Positions 12,101 to 24,420 of a DNA stretch of 64,000 nt are shown in pieces. Under the pieces are notes generated by a model that was given only the letters and a program-made list of their open reading frames with translations, searched no databases and was not told the origin of the DNA. Source of the stretch: Misgurnus anguillicaudatus. Its lineage: Eukaryota; Chordata; Actinopteri; Cypriniformes; Cobitidae. Position 1 is the first letter of the stretch. Every line of letters begins with the position of its first letter. Location of the stretch: assembly GCF_027580225.2 (NCBI RefSeq), contig NC_073361.2, positions 21,647,001 to 21,711,000 of the forward strand. The letters run 5' to 3'. A program made the translations under genes and the position numbers.

Positions 12101-13478
12101 CACTCCAACACACCACTTACTGCATTGTTCCGGCCTTTTGTTTACACAGGGACTGATCCTGGCAATGTTACTAGGTCACAATCCCAGGATCAATCCCCTG
12201 ATCGGTTCCAGGGTGTGTTTGCGTTCACACAGAGGGCACTATAGCAATTTTTTGGCACACATGCTGTGTGAAAGTGGTTTTATAATGCTTAACATGTAAA
12301 TGTCAGTTGATAGAAGACATTCTAAAATAAAATAAAAAATGTTTTAATTTCTCCTTGAACAGAGGACAACTTAAGTAAAAAGTGGCACAGCTTATCCCAA
12401 CTCTCCTTACGGCCACAAGAGCCGACGCCTTTCAGCGACTTCCAGATGAGTAGAGCACTCTTCCCATCAAGTGCATTAGGGGAGCAAACATGGACACGGT
12501 TGTTGTTTTTTAGGGTGGGGGAGGCACAATACTCCAAGACAGGGGTCAAGATACAGCCATTAAAAGCAGGGTAATATTTTATGCATGATCCAGAGATAAA
12601 ACTCTTTGCTATTATTTTGCTCTAATGCTTGGCTTTTTAGGTCAGCCAAGATTCCCTTAATGCACAAGTCAACAAACAAGAAGGAACACTGATGGATCTC
12701 ACGCACTTTAGAAAAAACACAGAAGGAATTACCAATTATACAGCATGGCTGCAAAAGCACCAATTTTCCCCCACAAACGGCCATGTTAAGGATTTCTCAA
12801 CTATTCAATTTCATAAGGGGAAAAGATTAAAGTAAAACTAGCTTTGCTCAGTGCACTTTGCAATTCCCCCTAAGTAGATTAATGCTAACAACAAAATGGA
12901 AACTGAGGGGAAAATTAGGTGAGCTCTGTGTGTGTGTCATCATATTTTTGGATCACGGTGCGAGCGGGCGAGCGTGTGCACGTGAGGCTAATTAAGCAGA
13001 GAGTCTGAGCCGCGGGACAGCTCGCTCATCGGAGGTGCATGCTTGATATTGTTAAGTAAAGCAGGATGGGGCGGTCGCACCCGCATGCATCGAGGGGAAT
13101 TAAACTGCGAGAGGAAAACAATAAAAGCGTGCTGGAGGAGCGATGCACGGAGCACTTGCTTAAAAGACTAAACGGAACGCTGATCAGGAAGCTCGAGAGC
13201 TCCCCATTATGTGCTACATCTCAGACTGAAAAAAATCTCACTGGCCACCGTGAAGAGACAATAACTGAAATTAAATTCCATACAGCCTCTCGCTTTAAGC
13301 CCCGGGAGAAATCATTGCTATATCGGTGGCTTTAAAAACTGGTGCGTGTAACAGCTTTTCACTAGTATTTTATTTATTTATTTATTACGTTTAATGGTGC
13401 AATTTGATTAAGAAGGTCAAAAAATCCTATTATTTGGCATTATTGTTCTTCTTGTATTTAACAGTTATATTAAAAGCA
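9132..13478. other. Intergenic region, no gene
   Basis: No gene is supported. 10787-10880 is a short copy of a common fish repeat with GGGTTGTTTCAACACATGG and ACCCAATCATGACCCAATCA. About 12860-13340 is unique and CpG-containing with GAGCGGGCGAGCGTGTGC and looks like unmethylated or regulatory DNA. The 89-codon frame there (13066-13335) has no domain I recognise. Confidence 0.5.
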
Positions 13479-13479
13479 G

Positions 13480-13659
13480 CAGTCCAGGTGCTACAGGCGG
13501 GGGTGGCTCCTGGAGGGCCGGTGTCTCTGCACCTTAATCAAACACACCTGATGCAGCTAATCAAGGTCTTCATACTAGAAACTTTCAGGCGTATTGAGGG
13601 AAGTTTCAGCTAAACTTTGCAAGACACCGGCCCCCCAGGACCGAGTTGGGACACCCCTG
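13480..13659. mobile_element. Short palindromic MITE, left end degraded
   Basis: The right end reads CACCGGCCCCCCAGGACCGA then CACCCCTG. The left part carries the complementary CTCCTGGAGGGCCGGTGTC. The centre has the typical AATCAAACACACCTGATGCA and GCTAATCAAGGTCTT. This family is widespread in fish. No target duplication could be defined. Confidence 0.65.
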
Positions 13660-13664
13660 GCCTA

Positions 13665-13867
13665 AAGGGTGGTTCACATGTAGCATCTAAAACTGCAAAG
13701 AAAACGCATCCGCGCCGCTTTCCTCCTTTTTTCCAACGCACTTTCCGAAGCGGCAGCTGAAGTATTTTCAAATCACTCACGCTAGATCTCTCCATTTCTA
13801 TTTCATCTTTATTCAAAATAACGTATTTGCACACAAAAAAGACACGAAATGTGAACCGCCCCCTAAG
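13665..13867. mobile_element. Short inverted-repeat element (GGTTCACAT ends)
   Basis: AAAGGGTGGTTCACATGT at the left is matched inverted by ATGTGAACCGCCCCCT at the right. About 200 bp lie between, including a CpG-rich CCGCGCCGC segment. It abuts the preceding MITE directly. The superfamily was not determined. Confidence 0.6.
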
Positions 13868-14024
13868 ACTACAAAGGGATGAACCACAAACCACATTTAG
13901 AGGTTGACTGAATTTATAAATTTTCCTGTTGACCCTGGACACATGATATTTGGTAAGTTCTCGTAATTACCACATTCTACTCCATGCATACTTTCAGCCC
14001 AGTCTCATGAAATTACGTACCTAC

Positions 14025-14560
14025 ACTCTAAAAAAATGTGCTAAATAGAACTAAAAGCTCGTAATCGCAGGGGAACCATTTTTAGTGCTGTATAGCAGCT
14101 ATAAAGCACCTATGAAGAACCATTCGGGGGGTGATATTGCACCACTGTTACACCAGATATGGTTCTATAAGGCACAATATGGTTCTACACAGGTGCTACA
14201 TAGGTTTCTCTATCAGTGGTTTTCAAACTGGGAGCCGGGGCCCCCAGGGGGGCCGCGAGATGGTGCCAGGGGGCCCCAGTTTTATGACATTTTATGAAAA
14301 AGTCGACTTACTGAGCAACATGCCGTAAAAGTGTGACATAAGCAACATGCTGTAAAGTGCGGCAATACATAAAGTGACATTGTAACGCAAATACCAAATC
14401 TAATCCTAAACCAAAGCGAAAATGATTTGAAAATCGGAGAAAGCAGTTGAGTGACCAATATGTGGCAGTGACAAATAAACAGAAATTCGTGATAAGAAAA
14501 AATGCGGAAATTCATGACAGTATTACGAAAAAGAATCAAAAAAATTATGTGACTATAGGT
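14025..14560. repeat. Mosaic of repeat fragments
   Basis: 14025-14210 has the ACTCTAAAAA / GAACCATTTTTAGTGCTGTA / AAGCACCTATGAAGAACCAT text of a common fish MITE. 14214-14290 begins CAGTGGTTTTCAAACTGGGA and continues through GGGCCCCCAGGGGGGCC, the left end of a hAT-like family whose right end is missing. 14340-14560 resembles a degraded arm of the GTCGTGTTATAGTCA foldback family found at 18785, 31210 and 36567. Confidence 0.55.
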
Positions 14561-15021
14561 ACACGTTGTTGCGTTTAGTTACCTAAGGTGGCTATCAATA
14601 CGAATTGGAAAAAAGCCACTATAAATAGAAACAGACACTATAAAAGGAAGCAGCGGGAGCACATGTTTAGCTTAGCTGTTTGGAGCCACTGGAGTTTCTT
14701 TTATTGGACTTGCTATGCCAGATGCTTTTGGATTATCACTTTAATTGTATATACTGGTGGACACTTTACACAAATACAGGTAAATAAATGCAATAACATG
14801 GCAAAGTATGCATGAAGTAGTATGTGTTAAGTCCAAGAACCTACCATGCATCACATGTACAGGGTAAAAAAGGTAAAATTAATAAATGCAGTTGACCCCT
14901 AAATATGGTTAAAACTACAGTACGATTTAAACAGTAATTTCCTAAAATCATCTGTGTTCAAGCACCAAAAGAACAGTAAAATCATGCTTTCATACAACCA
15001 CAGACACCCCAACAATGTTGT

Positions 15022-15150
15022 TCCCTGAATTGCATTAGCAGCGTAAAAGGTCACGGGTTCAAACCCAGGGAACACACATAGTGAAAAAAATGTATACCTT
15101 GTAAGTCACTTTGGATAAAAGCATCTTCCGAATGCATGAATGTAAATGTA
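15022..15150 (+). mobile_element. tRNA-derived SINE, 5'-truncated
   Basis: A box B-like GGGTTCAAACCC is at 15055-15066, followed by CAGGGAACACACATA. The cyprinid SINE tail GTAAGTCACTTTGGATAAAA then GCATCTTCCGAATGCATGAA follows. The box A half is degraded. A more complete copy is at 42470. Confidence 0.75.
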
Positions 15151-16168
15151 GACAAGAAGACAAGAAAAGACTAAGCATATAGACGTCTATATTCTACTTA
15201 TTCAGAAAATTGGAAGATTAATAAAGAAAATAAAAAACATTAGCTGATTAAGAAATGTTGGGGGAAGTGCCGGTCCTAATTTAGTAGCAACACTGAGTGT
15301 CCAGAGAAAGGTCCTATTTGTGATTCGTCAATGCAGCTCTCAGCCTTTATGAAAAGCCATGCAATTTATGGTAATGAGCTTTTTGAAGGTTATGACCACA
15401 GTAAACTAATTTGTTAGAGGAATGGCAAAAGCTGGCACAAACACTACTCAATCATTAAAGCTTGTGTGGGGAAAAACTATTAAAGTAATGGTCAACTACC
15501 CTGCAGAGAAAAAAGCATGCAACACAAGCCCAGTAAAGCCGTACTGATATATAACAGGGCAAAACATGGATGTCACATCACACAAATTACTTTTCGGGAC
15601 CATTTTGAACATTAATATGGTTGAAATAAGAACAGAAAATGTAACAAGTAGCTGGAAAAGGCGTCAGAGATCAGACCACCGCCCAAAGCGGCAACAGAAG
15701 GATAAATAACCCGGCTTACTGGCTGAAAATGTACCATCAAGGTTGTGCTACTGACATCTTAGATTAATGCAAGAATTTAGGTCAGCGCTGGCCTTCCAAT
15801 CTATGCTGGCTCTTTCAGACATAGTCGGGATTTTACATAATTCTCCACCTTCTTATTAGGGGTTTGGAGACAGCCGCACACCAGGGTGGGGTGCATCTGT
15901 CCTAAATATGGCATCCGGCGTGAGCCAATAAAATAAATCCCATGGCGGTCGAGGAGGAAAACAGATAGCTAATGAAAGAGCAATAAGCCGTCGTTTTGTC
16001 TGATGCAATCACAACATATTGTTTGTGACCTTGTTTCAGGCAGGTCCTTAATAATTGCCATCACGGATGTCTCGATAAAAATCAAACAACACCTCTATAA
16101 TATGCTGCTATTTGAATCTCATTCCGTGTGGTGTCTGCTCTGTGCCCAATATCGGCTAATCACCTCCT
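15151..16168. other. Intergenic DNA, no gene
   Basis: Unique sequence without a supported gene or repeat. The part from 15640 to 16130 is of mixed composition and could contain regulatory DNA, but nothing specific is visible. Confidence 0.4.
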
Positions 16169-16453
16169 TTAAAGGGACAGTTCACCCTCATTTACATATC
16201 CTCATGTTGTTTTAGACCGGTATGAGTTTCTTTATTCTGTTGAATACACAAAAGAAGATATTTTGATAAATTATGGTAATCAGACAGTTGATGGACTTCC
16301 ATAGTATCTGATTTTCTTACTATGGTAGTCAGTGGGTACCATCAACTGCATCTTTTATCATTATCTTCTTTTATCATCTTCTTTAGGACTAGAACAACAC
16401 GAGGGTGAGTAAATAATAACATCTTTTTCCTTTTTGGGTGAACTATCCCTTTT
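16169..16453. mobile_element. TTAA-type MITE (AGTTCACCC family), complete
   Basis: It begins TTTAAAGGGACAGTTCACCC and ends GGGTGAACTATCCCTTTTAC. The inner halves are complementary (ACTTCCATAGTATCTGATTT against TTCTTACTATGGTAGTCAGT). It is the same family as the interrupted copy at 4085. The right TTAA is mutated. Confidence 0.85.
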
Positions 16454-18555
16454 ACGTTTACTTAACAAAAAACAGGGGAGGCCGTTCAGAGATAGATGAT
16501 AGCACCCGACACCATTCTGACCTGATATATTAACCAAAGGTTTACAAGGCCATTCGACTACATATGTAGGTTTGCCCTTATTGCTGACCTTACAATGCAC
16601 TTAGTATCCTGTACTTGAATAATGCTGTCTCGGCTCCTCCGTGCAATTTATTCCAGCTAATGACCATCAAGGGCCCATAAATCAGCATTAGGTTCCTTTA
16701 AACCGAACTGGTGACTCGGGCAGAGCACGGATAGAGACCGCAGCCGGATGCCCAAACTTGTATTGGCACCTATATTGATTTTAATTAGTCTAATTAGTTC
16801 ATTATTTCGAAAATCAAACGGTGCATTCATTACAGGGGCCTTTACTCCAGTGACATAGCATTACAGACAAATATGGTAATGAAGCTGATCAATTATCACT
16901 CAAACGTAGGCCATTAACTTACGAATTAACATAACCTCCGATAGTGACCTGGAAGACCCCTCCCCGGCAGCCAGTCATCACTCCTACCGATACTGCTCAC
17001 AGCGCTCGAGTTTGCCGCAGCTAATGGGAGCTTCGCCTGGAGGAGCTTCAATTAGTGCAGACGCCGGGCTGCTGCACCTGTGATTTCACAAACCCACCTC
17101 ACCTAGCCTGAGCCTTTCTGACAGTGCTTCCTCCCCTGTGTTTATCATCCAGCAAAACAAACTGACACAAGAAAGCATAGTGTTATTATCCTCTAACGCT
17201 GCAATGGGGGCGTGTGGGGCGGCAATGAGGCGAGCGCACCAGCCCTCATTACTGCCAACGCCGCCCCGCGGGCACAGCTGGAACAGAAGCCGAGTGCTGT
17301 CATGGCTAAAGCATGGGGATCTTGGCACGGGCAGTGTTGTACACAGTAGACCAATGCAGCTGAGGCGTTTAAGCAGTTCCTGTAGCTCGACACAGTGCCA
17401 GCAACACAGAGGTCACAGGTTCCAAGGAATTAAGCAAAAATATAATTAAAAAAAATATTTAAAAAAATTTTAGTATCACTTTTTCTCTATGCAAGTTGAA
17501 AGAAGCTCTACTCGCAGTACTGGAAATAGCAGCCCGAGGGTGTTATCAATACGACCGCTGAGTGAACCAATTTTCCTTCAAGAGATTTTGACTTCAGAGT
17601 ACCTAGCATTCACAATGCTTTACTAACCTTCTACAACACTTACCTTCTACAATACCTTTCCAATGTTCTGCATTGGAGGTCACGCTATATAAACAGTGAC
17701 AAGAGACGAAGAAGAGGCATATTATGCAGATCAAAGTCAGGGCTGAGGAGTACAGAGTAGTTTGATTGGAAAAAGTATTGGAGGTGTTCAGCACAGAAGG
17801 GAGGGCACAGAAGGGAGGAGGGAGCTGGGTCTCGTCAACTGCGGCCAGAGGGGCCCAGAGGAGCCATGAGGTCAAGTGGAACCCACTGAGTCGCATCAGT
17901 GTGGCAGGCCTGGAAATGAGTCCCACGCTGGCGTGCTGGATCAAAGCCCGGCTCCGCTGATCCCTCATGCCCAAAGGCCAGCAGTCAAGGTGAAGCCAGA
18001 ATTAAAAATCCTGAGCTCAAGGGCGGAAAATGAGTTTTGAAAAATGAATGAGGGACCGTCCCGTGACTTTGGGGTGAGAGAGAAAATGGAGAATGAGTGA
18101 GTGAGGGAATGAAGCAAGGGAATATAGTCATATGACTCACATCCAGGCCAAGCGTGTGTTGAGTGCGATGGATCACTTATGTGAGAAGCTAATGTCAGTT
18201 TTCAGCTCCTGGATCTCAGCTCGCAGACAGCTGCTGTTCTCCTCAAGGCATAAGGTCCAAATCCTGCCAAAATCACAAAGGCAACATCTCCAACCCCTCC
18301 ACACTTCTGCAAATCCAATCTGTCTAAACGAACACTTTAGCCTGAGCTTTGATATAAGCTTTGGAACATGTGCTCCAGGTTGGCTGTAGGAGACCACTTG
18401 GCCATAAGCTTAGCTTATCACAAGGTTTCTGGGCTTGATTAATCCTATGTGTGGTTCACACTGATAAAACACAACAACATGGATATAACTAAGTTATTAC
18501 AAGAGGTCATGTGGATAAATGATAGATCTTTAAAAATGTTTGATATGTGGTCCAA
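16454..18555. other. Intergenic region with an enhancer-like block
   Basis: No gene is supported. 16620-17110 is free of repeats and rich in TAATTA-class motifs (TTTTAATTAGTCTAATTAGT, CCAGCTAATGACCATC). It has an AT/GC mix typical of vertebrate conserved non-coding elements around developmental genes. 17190-18400 has several 60-120 codon frames on both strands with biased composition and no recognisable domains. Confidence 0.5.
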
Positions 18556-18784
18556 ACCAGTGGTTTCTCAACTGGTGCAAAGCAAAAACAGCATGCAGAG
18601 AAGAGGGGGAAGCAAAGCTAAAACATAATAACGCAGTGCTATTTAACTAATGCTTATTAATTATGCACAGATAGGATACCAAAATGGGCTATTAGCTTTG
18701 AAAAAAACATTATTCTCATATCTGTGTTGTTGCCAAAATCATAATGAAGTACACAAAAACAAACTCAACTATAATATGCAACTT

Positions 18785-19736
18785 GATCTCATGGAAAGTC
18801 GTGTTATAGTCAGCAGGGCTCCAGACTGACACCAAATGGTGGCATTTTGCCACCAAAATTTGAGAATGTGCCACTGAATTTTACATCCAGTCGCACATGT
18901 GTGACTAGTAAATTTGACCTTTTTTTGTGATGTGACACTGAATTTAAAACAGCACATTGTACTTTCTGCATCTATCATCAAAGTATTTATTAGTAATACA
19001 GTGTATTACTTAGTAGAAATGTGAATATTTGGTTAGCATGTTGATTTACGGTATGTGCCCCTAAATTTTCTGGTTGCGCCCCTAATATTTTCAGTTGGGG
19101 GGTCACTGTGCTCCTAGTGAAAAAAGTTAGTCTGGAGCCCTGGTCACGCAAAATTTGACCAATTAATTTGTGTCCATGGCACAAAATTTTTTTTTTCGTG
19201 ACACTCGCACAAATTTCTATAAATATTTTTTCGTGTCCGTGGCCTGACTTTCTTTTTCGTTTCATGTTATGTATTGTTTTCGCTTTTTTCATATTTTTAA
19301 ATAATTGTTGCTTGGGGTTATAGGGTTAGAATCACTTTCTGTTACATTTTTAGACATGTAAACCCCAACTCTAATCCCAACTCCAGGCGAGAATAGTTTT
19401 AAAAACGGGGTTGGGGTTAGATTTGGGGTTTGGGTTAGGATATACTTTTATGTATTGGTTTCTACAACTTCTTCCGCTTTTATAACTATTCTCGCCTGGA
19501 GTCGGGGTTTGGGTTAGGATGTCTAAAAATGTAACAGAAAATGATACTAACCCCAACCCCAAGCGACAATGGTAGGAAAATTGGAAAAAACAATGAGAAA
19601 ACAATACATAAAATGAAACGAAACGAAAAAGAAAGTTGTAAAATGCACACGAAAAAACTGTTAATAGAAATTTGTGCGAGTGTCACGAAAAAGACATTCG
19701 TGATTCAAATTTTGCGTGACTATAACATGACTTTCC
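18785..19736. mobile_element. Foldback element (GTCGTGTTATAGTCA family)
   Basis: It begins CTCATGGAAAGTCGTGTTAT and ends GTGACTATAACATGACTTTC. The arms of about 250 bp carry complementary AATTTCTATAAATA, CATTGTCGCTTGGGG-like and ACTCCAGGCGAGAATAG segments, so the element folds on itself. Related copies are at 31210 and 36567. It is interrupted by a 329-bp insertion. Confidence 0.75.
18814..19142. mobile_element. Inner MITE with CAGGGCTCCAGACT ends
   Basis: The left end CAGGGCTCCAGACT is mirrored by AGTCTGGAGCCCTG. Flanking GTCA (18809-18812, then one extra G) is repeated at 19143-19146. Deleting the element restores the host text ATAGTCACGC seen in the intact right arm at 19710-19730. Only 4 bp of target duplication are visible, so the hAT assignment suggested by the ends is uncertain. 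Confidence 0.75.
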
Positions 19737-19951
19737 GTCTAATATTTTGGCACTTGGTAGACAAATCGGACATGTTATTCTCAAAAACCATGAAAAAAAA
19801 TAAAACATGGTAAATATAGGTTCATCACACAATTTTTCGTGGAACTACTATGTGTGTAACAGTTTTTTAATTGTACACATTTTTATTCTGATCTTGATTC
19901 CTGTTGTAAGTCTAAAGTCCGAATGCTGAGGCAATGCCACTTGAGAACCAC

Positions 19952-21780
19952 TGTATGAAACTACAACGATTTAGAAAACTCATTTTAATCATGTTTATGA
20001 GTAAACAGTTTGCAATAAACAGTAGTGCTTTAAAAAGCCCATTTCTTTAAAACAATTACAATCCTGCAAAATTGGTTAATAAATCTGGTTATGTATTGCA
20101 ACCATTCAATCAGTACATTTTGGTGCTCATATTACCAGTTTCAAAGCATTCTTTACATTACGGGAGGCAAATAAGCAGCTTTTAATGCTCTGAATCAGTT
20201 CAATTGCCAATTATGTACATTAGAACAATGGTTAATGCAGTCAAGGGACAACAGCATAATATGCCCCTGGGACAGTGGAAATGCAGTCTTCAATCTAATT
20301 TTGCTGATTCTTGAAAACATAAAGGGATGGAAACAGAGTCCATGCGCAACCATGTCATCAATATTGTGCGGTCTAGCTAATGAACTCCAGTGTAATCCGA
20401 GTAACACGTGCTGGTTTGTTTTTCGTTGGATTTTAGAGGTCGTTTGCAGTAATAAAAGCTAATATTGACATAAGTCTAAACATTAACTGAATGTGCATGA
20501 CGGTAGTTGCATGAGACACGGGGTGTAACTTAAAACCTACCTATTTTAACCTAAATCTGCAATCTTACCTTTGTTAGGGACAGTGGCTTCAAATTAGGTT
20601 CAACGGCACCAATGACCATATAGAGAGGTAAATAATTTACAATACATACTGATAAATTATTAAAAGACCTATTAGCAAGGCACATGCTAAATAGCAGTCA
20701 GTGCATATTGAGGAGGGTAATGTGAATGTTCACCTAGAGAGGGCTACAAACCTTGCTGTCCCCATTACTGAATGAATTATTAGTGATCTTGAACATATTT
20801 TGTTTCTCTTATAGGAGAAGGCCAACTTTCCTAATGAGCAAAATGGGCTTAGCGACACATAAATATAATATAATATAGCCTAATTCATCGCTGTCAAGTC
20901 TCTATCAGGTGTACACTAAACTGTAAACCTTCACTGAACATAAAAACATTATTCTTTAAACATGTGAATTCATAAAGGATGATTGTTCATGAAAACCTAA
21001 ACCTTGAGGACTTTGAAAGGGACGTAGAAGGACACGAGTCCTCTACACAATAGTCAACAACGGCTAAACATCTTTAAGAAATATTGTGTGTATGGATGAT
21101 CAACAATCAATAAATTCTGCACAATTTCAGATAAGTATGTCAAAATAAATAAAGCTGAAAGTTCCCTCTAGTACTTCTCTGAAAACTTTGATTACATTAA
21201 TAATGACATTATATAATAAAGATCATGAAAAATACAAAAGAAAAATAAATAATATTTTCATGTGAAGCTTACTATTTAACTTGTCTGATTACTAAATGGG
21301 GTAATGATTAGAAGCATTAACACTTTTTTCTTCTTCTTTTTAAAGGTTTTAAACACAAGTAAAGAAATATATGCATCGACAATTGCACAGGACCATCTAA
21401 ATTTAATACAGTTTAATGTGAATAGGTTAAAGTGGATTAATAAAAAAATTCTGTAGTATACAATAGTTTTGACTACATCTGTGGGGAATTGTAGTATATT
21501 GTTATTATTACTGTAGTTCAATTTCATATTGTAGTAGTAACTAAGATACACATTGTTAGTACTTATAGTATATTCTGTAGTACTGGTGAATTGTTAAACT
21601 TGGGTAAACACTGTAGTTTAATTTAAAATAGCCGAAAACACTATTATATATAGGAATTTACTGTAATTTACTATATTAAATATTTAAGTGAAGTACAAAA
21701 ATCCTGTGAAAACTAATTAAAAATACATTAGTCACGTTGTTACACCAAAAACGTAATTATCATAAAACTCCCAGATAAAA
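19952..21780. other. Intergenic DNA upstream of pex2
   Basis: No gene is supported. 20195-20460 and 20580-20870 are repeat-free with TTAATGCTCTGAATCAG-type and AATTATTAGTGATCTTGA text and could be conserved regulatory DNA. 21430-21680 is a degraded repeat of TACTGTAGT and GTAGTATA words. Confidence 0.45.
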
Positions 21781-22377
21781 AACGGCCCGAAAACCAGACA
21801 GTTTCGGTTTTTCTGACAACAAAACTGTATTTAAAAATGTATTTTACTAAAGTGAATCGTTATAACGTGCCTTGCTATGGCTGCTTTGCTGCTCGTCTCG
21901 CTTTTCTCTCGGATGCTTGCTGCAAATATTCACCTAGTCCGTCGGTCTCCAGCTTTCCCTCACACATACTGCTCATCAGAGCCCGCCTTCTCTTAAATTC
22001 GATTGGTCAAGGCATGCGGTCGATCAAATATGCACTATTTTGATTGGATTGCAGTTTCCTAGACGCAAATGCCTGAGGGAAAGGTTGCGTCATGAGATTC
22101 CTCCCCCACATGCAGTTCACGTCTGCCTCGCTGGACCAAATACGTCTTCAAAGCTATATTTTCGAATGCTCTCGCGATGTTTTGATCTCATACGCTGATC
22201 AGTCTGCGCAGTACCGTATGACGTTGAAAACGCCTCATAACGCTGCAAAATGCGATTGGATGCGTGTTATCAAAATGCTCTTTGCAATTGGCTCATCACA
22301 TTTGAAGGCGTGGTTTAACGGCATAACCCGGAAACGAAGAAGAAGCTTAGTTCCGACCATAGGCTGTCGTTCTTGTC
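21781..22377 (+). promoter_or_regulatory. pex2: Probable pex2 promoter (TATA-less, CCAAT/ETS/bZIP motifs)
   Basis: This CpG-containing stretch ends at the proposed initiator exon. It carries four ATTGG (inverted CCAAT) words at 22002, 22043, 22255 and 22287. The last two are 32 bp apart, a spacing common for NF-Y pairs. TGACGT (CRE/ATF-like) is at 22219-22224, GCGTCA at 22087 and an ETS-type CCGGAA at 22328-22333. No TATA box is evident. This is the architecture of housekeeping promoters and fits a peroxisome biogenesis gene. The transcription start is not fixed. Confidence 0.6.
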
Positions 22378-22381
22378 ATGG
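22378..22381 (+). CDS. pex2: pex2 initiator exon, coding part (ATG plus one base)
   Basis: The text GTCATGGGTAATT gives a start codon with G at -3 and G at +4, a strong initiation context. It is followed immediately by a GTAATT splice donor. Joining ATG-G to the acceptor at 28041 (CTGAAGCTGG) yields ATG GCT GAA GCT, in frame with the PEX2 body. The main exon has no usable Met before the conserved RVLRISQLDA block: the ATG at 28010 lies upstream of a polypyrimidine tract and acceptor, so it is intronic. The upstream boundary of this exon is unknown. Another 5' exon could in principle be used instead; transcript data would settle it. Confidence 0.65.
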
Positions 22382-24420
22382 GTAATTATTCTGCATTTGA
22401 ATCTTATACTGAAATCTTTAGTTTAGACATAGGATATGTTTGAAACAAACTGTAAATAGTTTGATGCAGGTGAAGATTCAATCCAATATTTATGCTTGTT
22501 GTCAAGCGTTTTCTTCACTTACTGATGGTGTTTCTTTATGATTTGTTCACTGAAATTGTGGTTATTAAACAATTTCAACGATACGACAACTGTAAATGTC
22601 AATATCGCGCTGTAAGCTGTTGTAAACGTCATATGTTAAACTGTTGTAAATATTTATGTACCCTGCCTTCTTTTTATAACGTTACTGACCGTAACTTTTC
22701 CTGTTGATCGTACAATATAAATCCACGTGGTTTCTTTTATTATGAAACTACAGATTATTTTGATTCTCTCATTGATGGAAATTATTAAATTTGCCTTAAT
22801 TTATTATTAGGCACCACTGACATGAAAATAGAACAAAGATATTTTAAAAATGACTGAGGTCCATGTTAATTTATTAGTATAGCATTCATCATAATTTGCG
22901 TTTTACTGTTGTCACAATTGTACATTTTTGTCTGGTAATGTTTGTAAATTCATCGAATACAAATAGATCTATTGTTTTCCCCACTGTTGTTACTTTATAA
23001 AAGTGTCTGCTAAATGTGAATGTTCAGATATGACGTCATCATCCATATTTAGGACAGTTTCTTTTTTGTAGGTTTGATTGGGGTCTAAGTGCCCATAGTA
23101 CACTTAACATAATGAATAGAGTTCAAGTCAGACCGCAGAATGATCTCAGTCCAGGTCAAAAGGTTGTTTATAGATTTGTCCCAGTGTCGCATTTAAATAG
23201 ATTAAGATTTGAAAAGCAGGCTATATTTTCGGGTTGTTTTGCCAATGTGTTTGAAACTGATCTTAAATCTTTATGCCATTTGTGGTTAAAATAAGTTGTA
23301 ATTTCCATATAAACCTGAAGACCTTCATTACACGACCGCTGTAGGCTAAACCTGTATGAGGATGGAAAGAAAAATCATTTTCAAAAAATAGTTTAATAGC
23401 AGGATTATAGACATTGTGTCATTGATTAAAGATGTTTGCTGTTGCTGCCTCCATTAAAAGAAAAAAAAACTTAAGAAATGATCAAATGTTTTTCTGCATC
23501 CTCTTATAAAGGTGATGAAAAATTATGGGACAGATGTATTGAAACAGAGATGCTTTATGTGGACACAGCACAACCTTACTGCCCTCTGCACACTGTAATA
23601 TGCATCTTCACAATTTTCTCATTTATTAAATGTTGAGTCGCTCCTGCTGGCTCAGCCTTTAAATGTTTCATGAGATTTTAAGCTGTATTTTTTTCTGTAT
23701 TTAATACTTAAGGCTTTAAATCTTCCACCTTCATACTTGCAAAATCAATTGATTCTTTTAAATAATTTACATTTTGTGCAAACAAGATTTAGCAGTGCAT
23801 ATCTTTGTGTCAGACTTGCTTTAAAATATGTTCCTTAGACCTTAAGTTTTGTTAGACCGTGGCTCTTGTGACTCATTGGTAATTAGGGAAATGGGGCAGT
23901 CATTAGGCCAGACCTTCGAGTGCTTTTGCAGACATTCATATTTTATGATACAGACATTTAACAATTAGAACAGTCACAGGACAGGTATTTTAGCAGTCCT
24001 CTAATCCCATTTCAGAATGACATCACCTTTAAAATTCTGAAACTGACATCCCCATCAATTTTTATAATAAAACAGATACTTCGGGGACGGAGTTAAAAGT
24101 TAAATGTATAACAGGAAGGCTGTCTCATTCTTCTGCCAGCTGAAAATGGCGGCAAAGCTCAGTAACCCAAATCAGATTCGGCAGAGGACGCTTTAGGCTG
24201 CAGGATTAAAGAGTTTTCATGTTACTGAGTGACACCTCTACTAGAAATGCAGTCAAATCTTGCAGTAAAAAATATAATGACAATTGGTTATAAAAGTATT
24301 ACAAAATGTGTTTGACTACCTAATGCATATTATTTTAAAAGTCATGATACATTATAGGCCTGTTAATATATATGACTGTTAAATCATATGCTTCAGCTGG
24401 CCAAATAATTTTTATGTGTA

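Larger units (their letters stand above)
18559..19951. mobile_element. Outer hAT-like element of a three-level nest
   Basis: CAGTGGTTTCTCAACTGG at the left is mirrored by CCACTTGAGAACCACTG at the right. These are hAT-like CAGTGGTTCTCAA ends. The 8-bp flanks (GTCCAAAC, TATGAAAC) match at only 4 positions, so the insertion is old or the ends are misassigned. It contains the foldback 18785-19736, which contains the 18814-19142 element. Confidence 0.5.
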
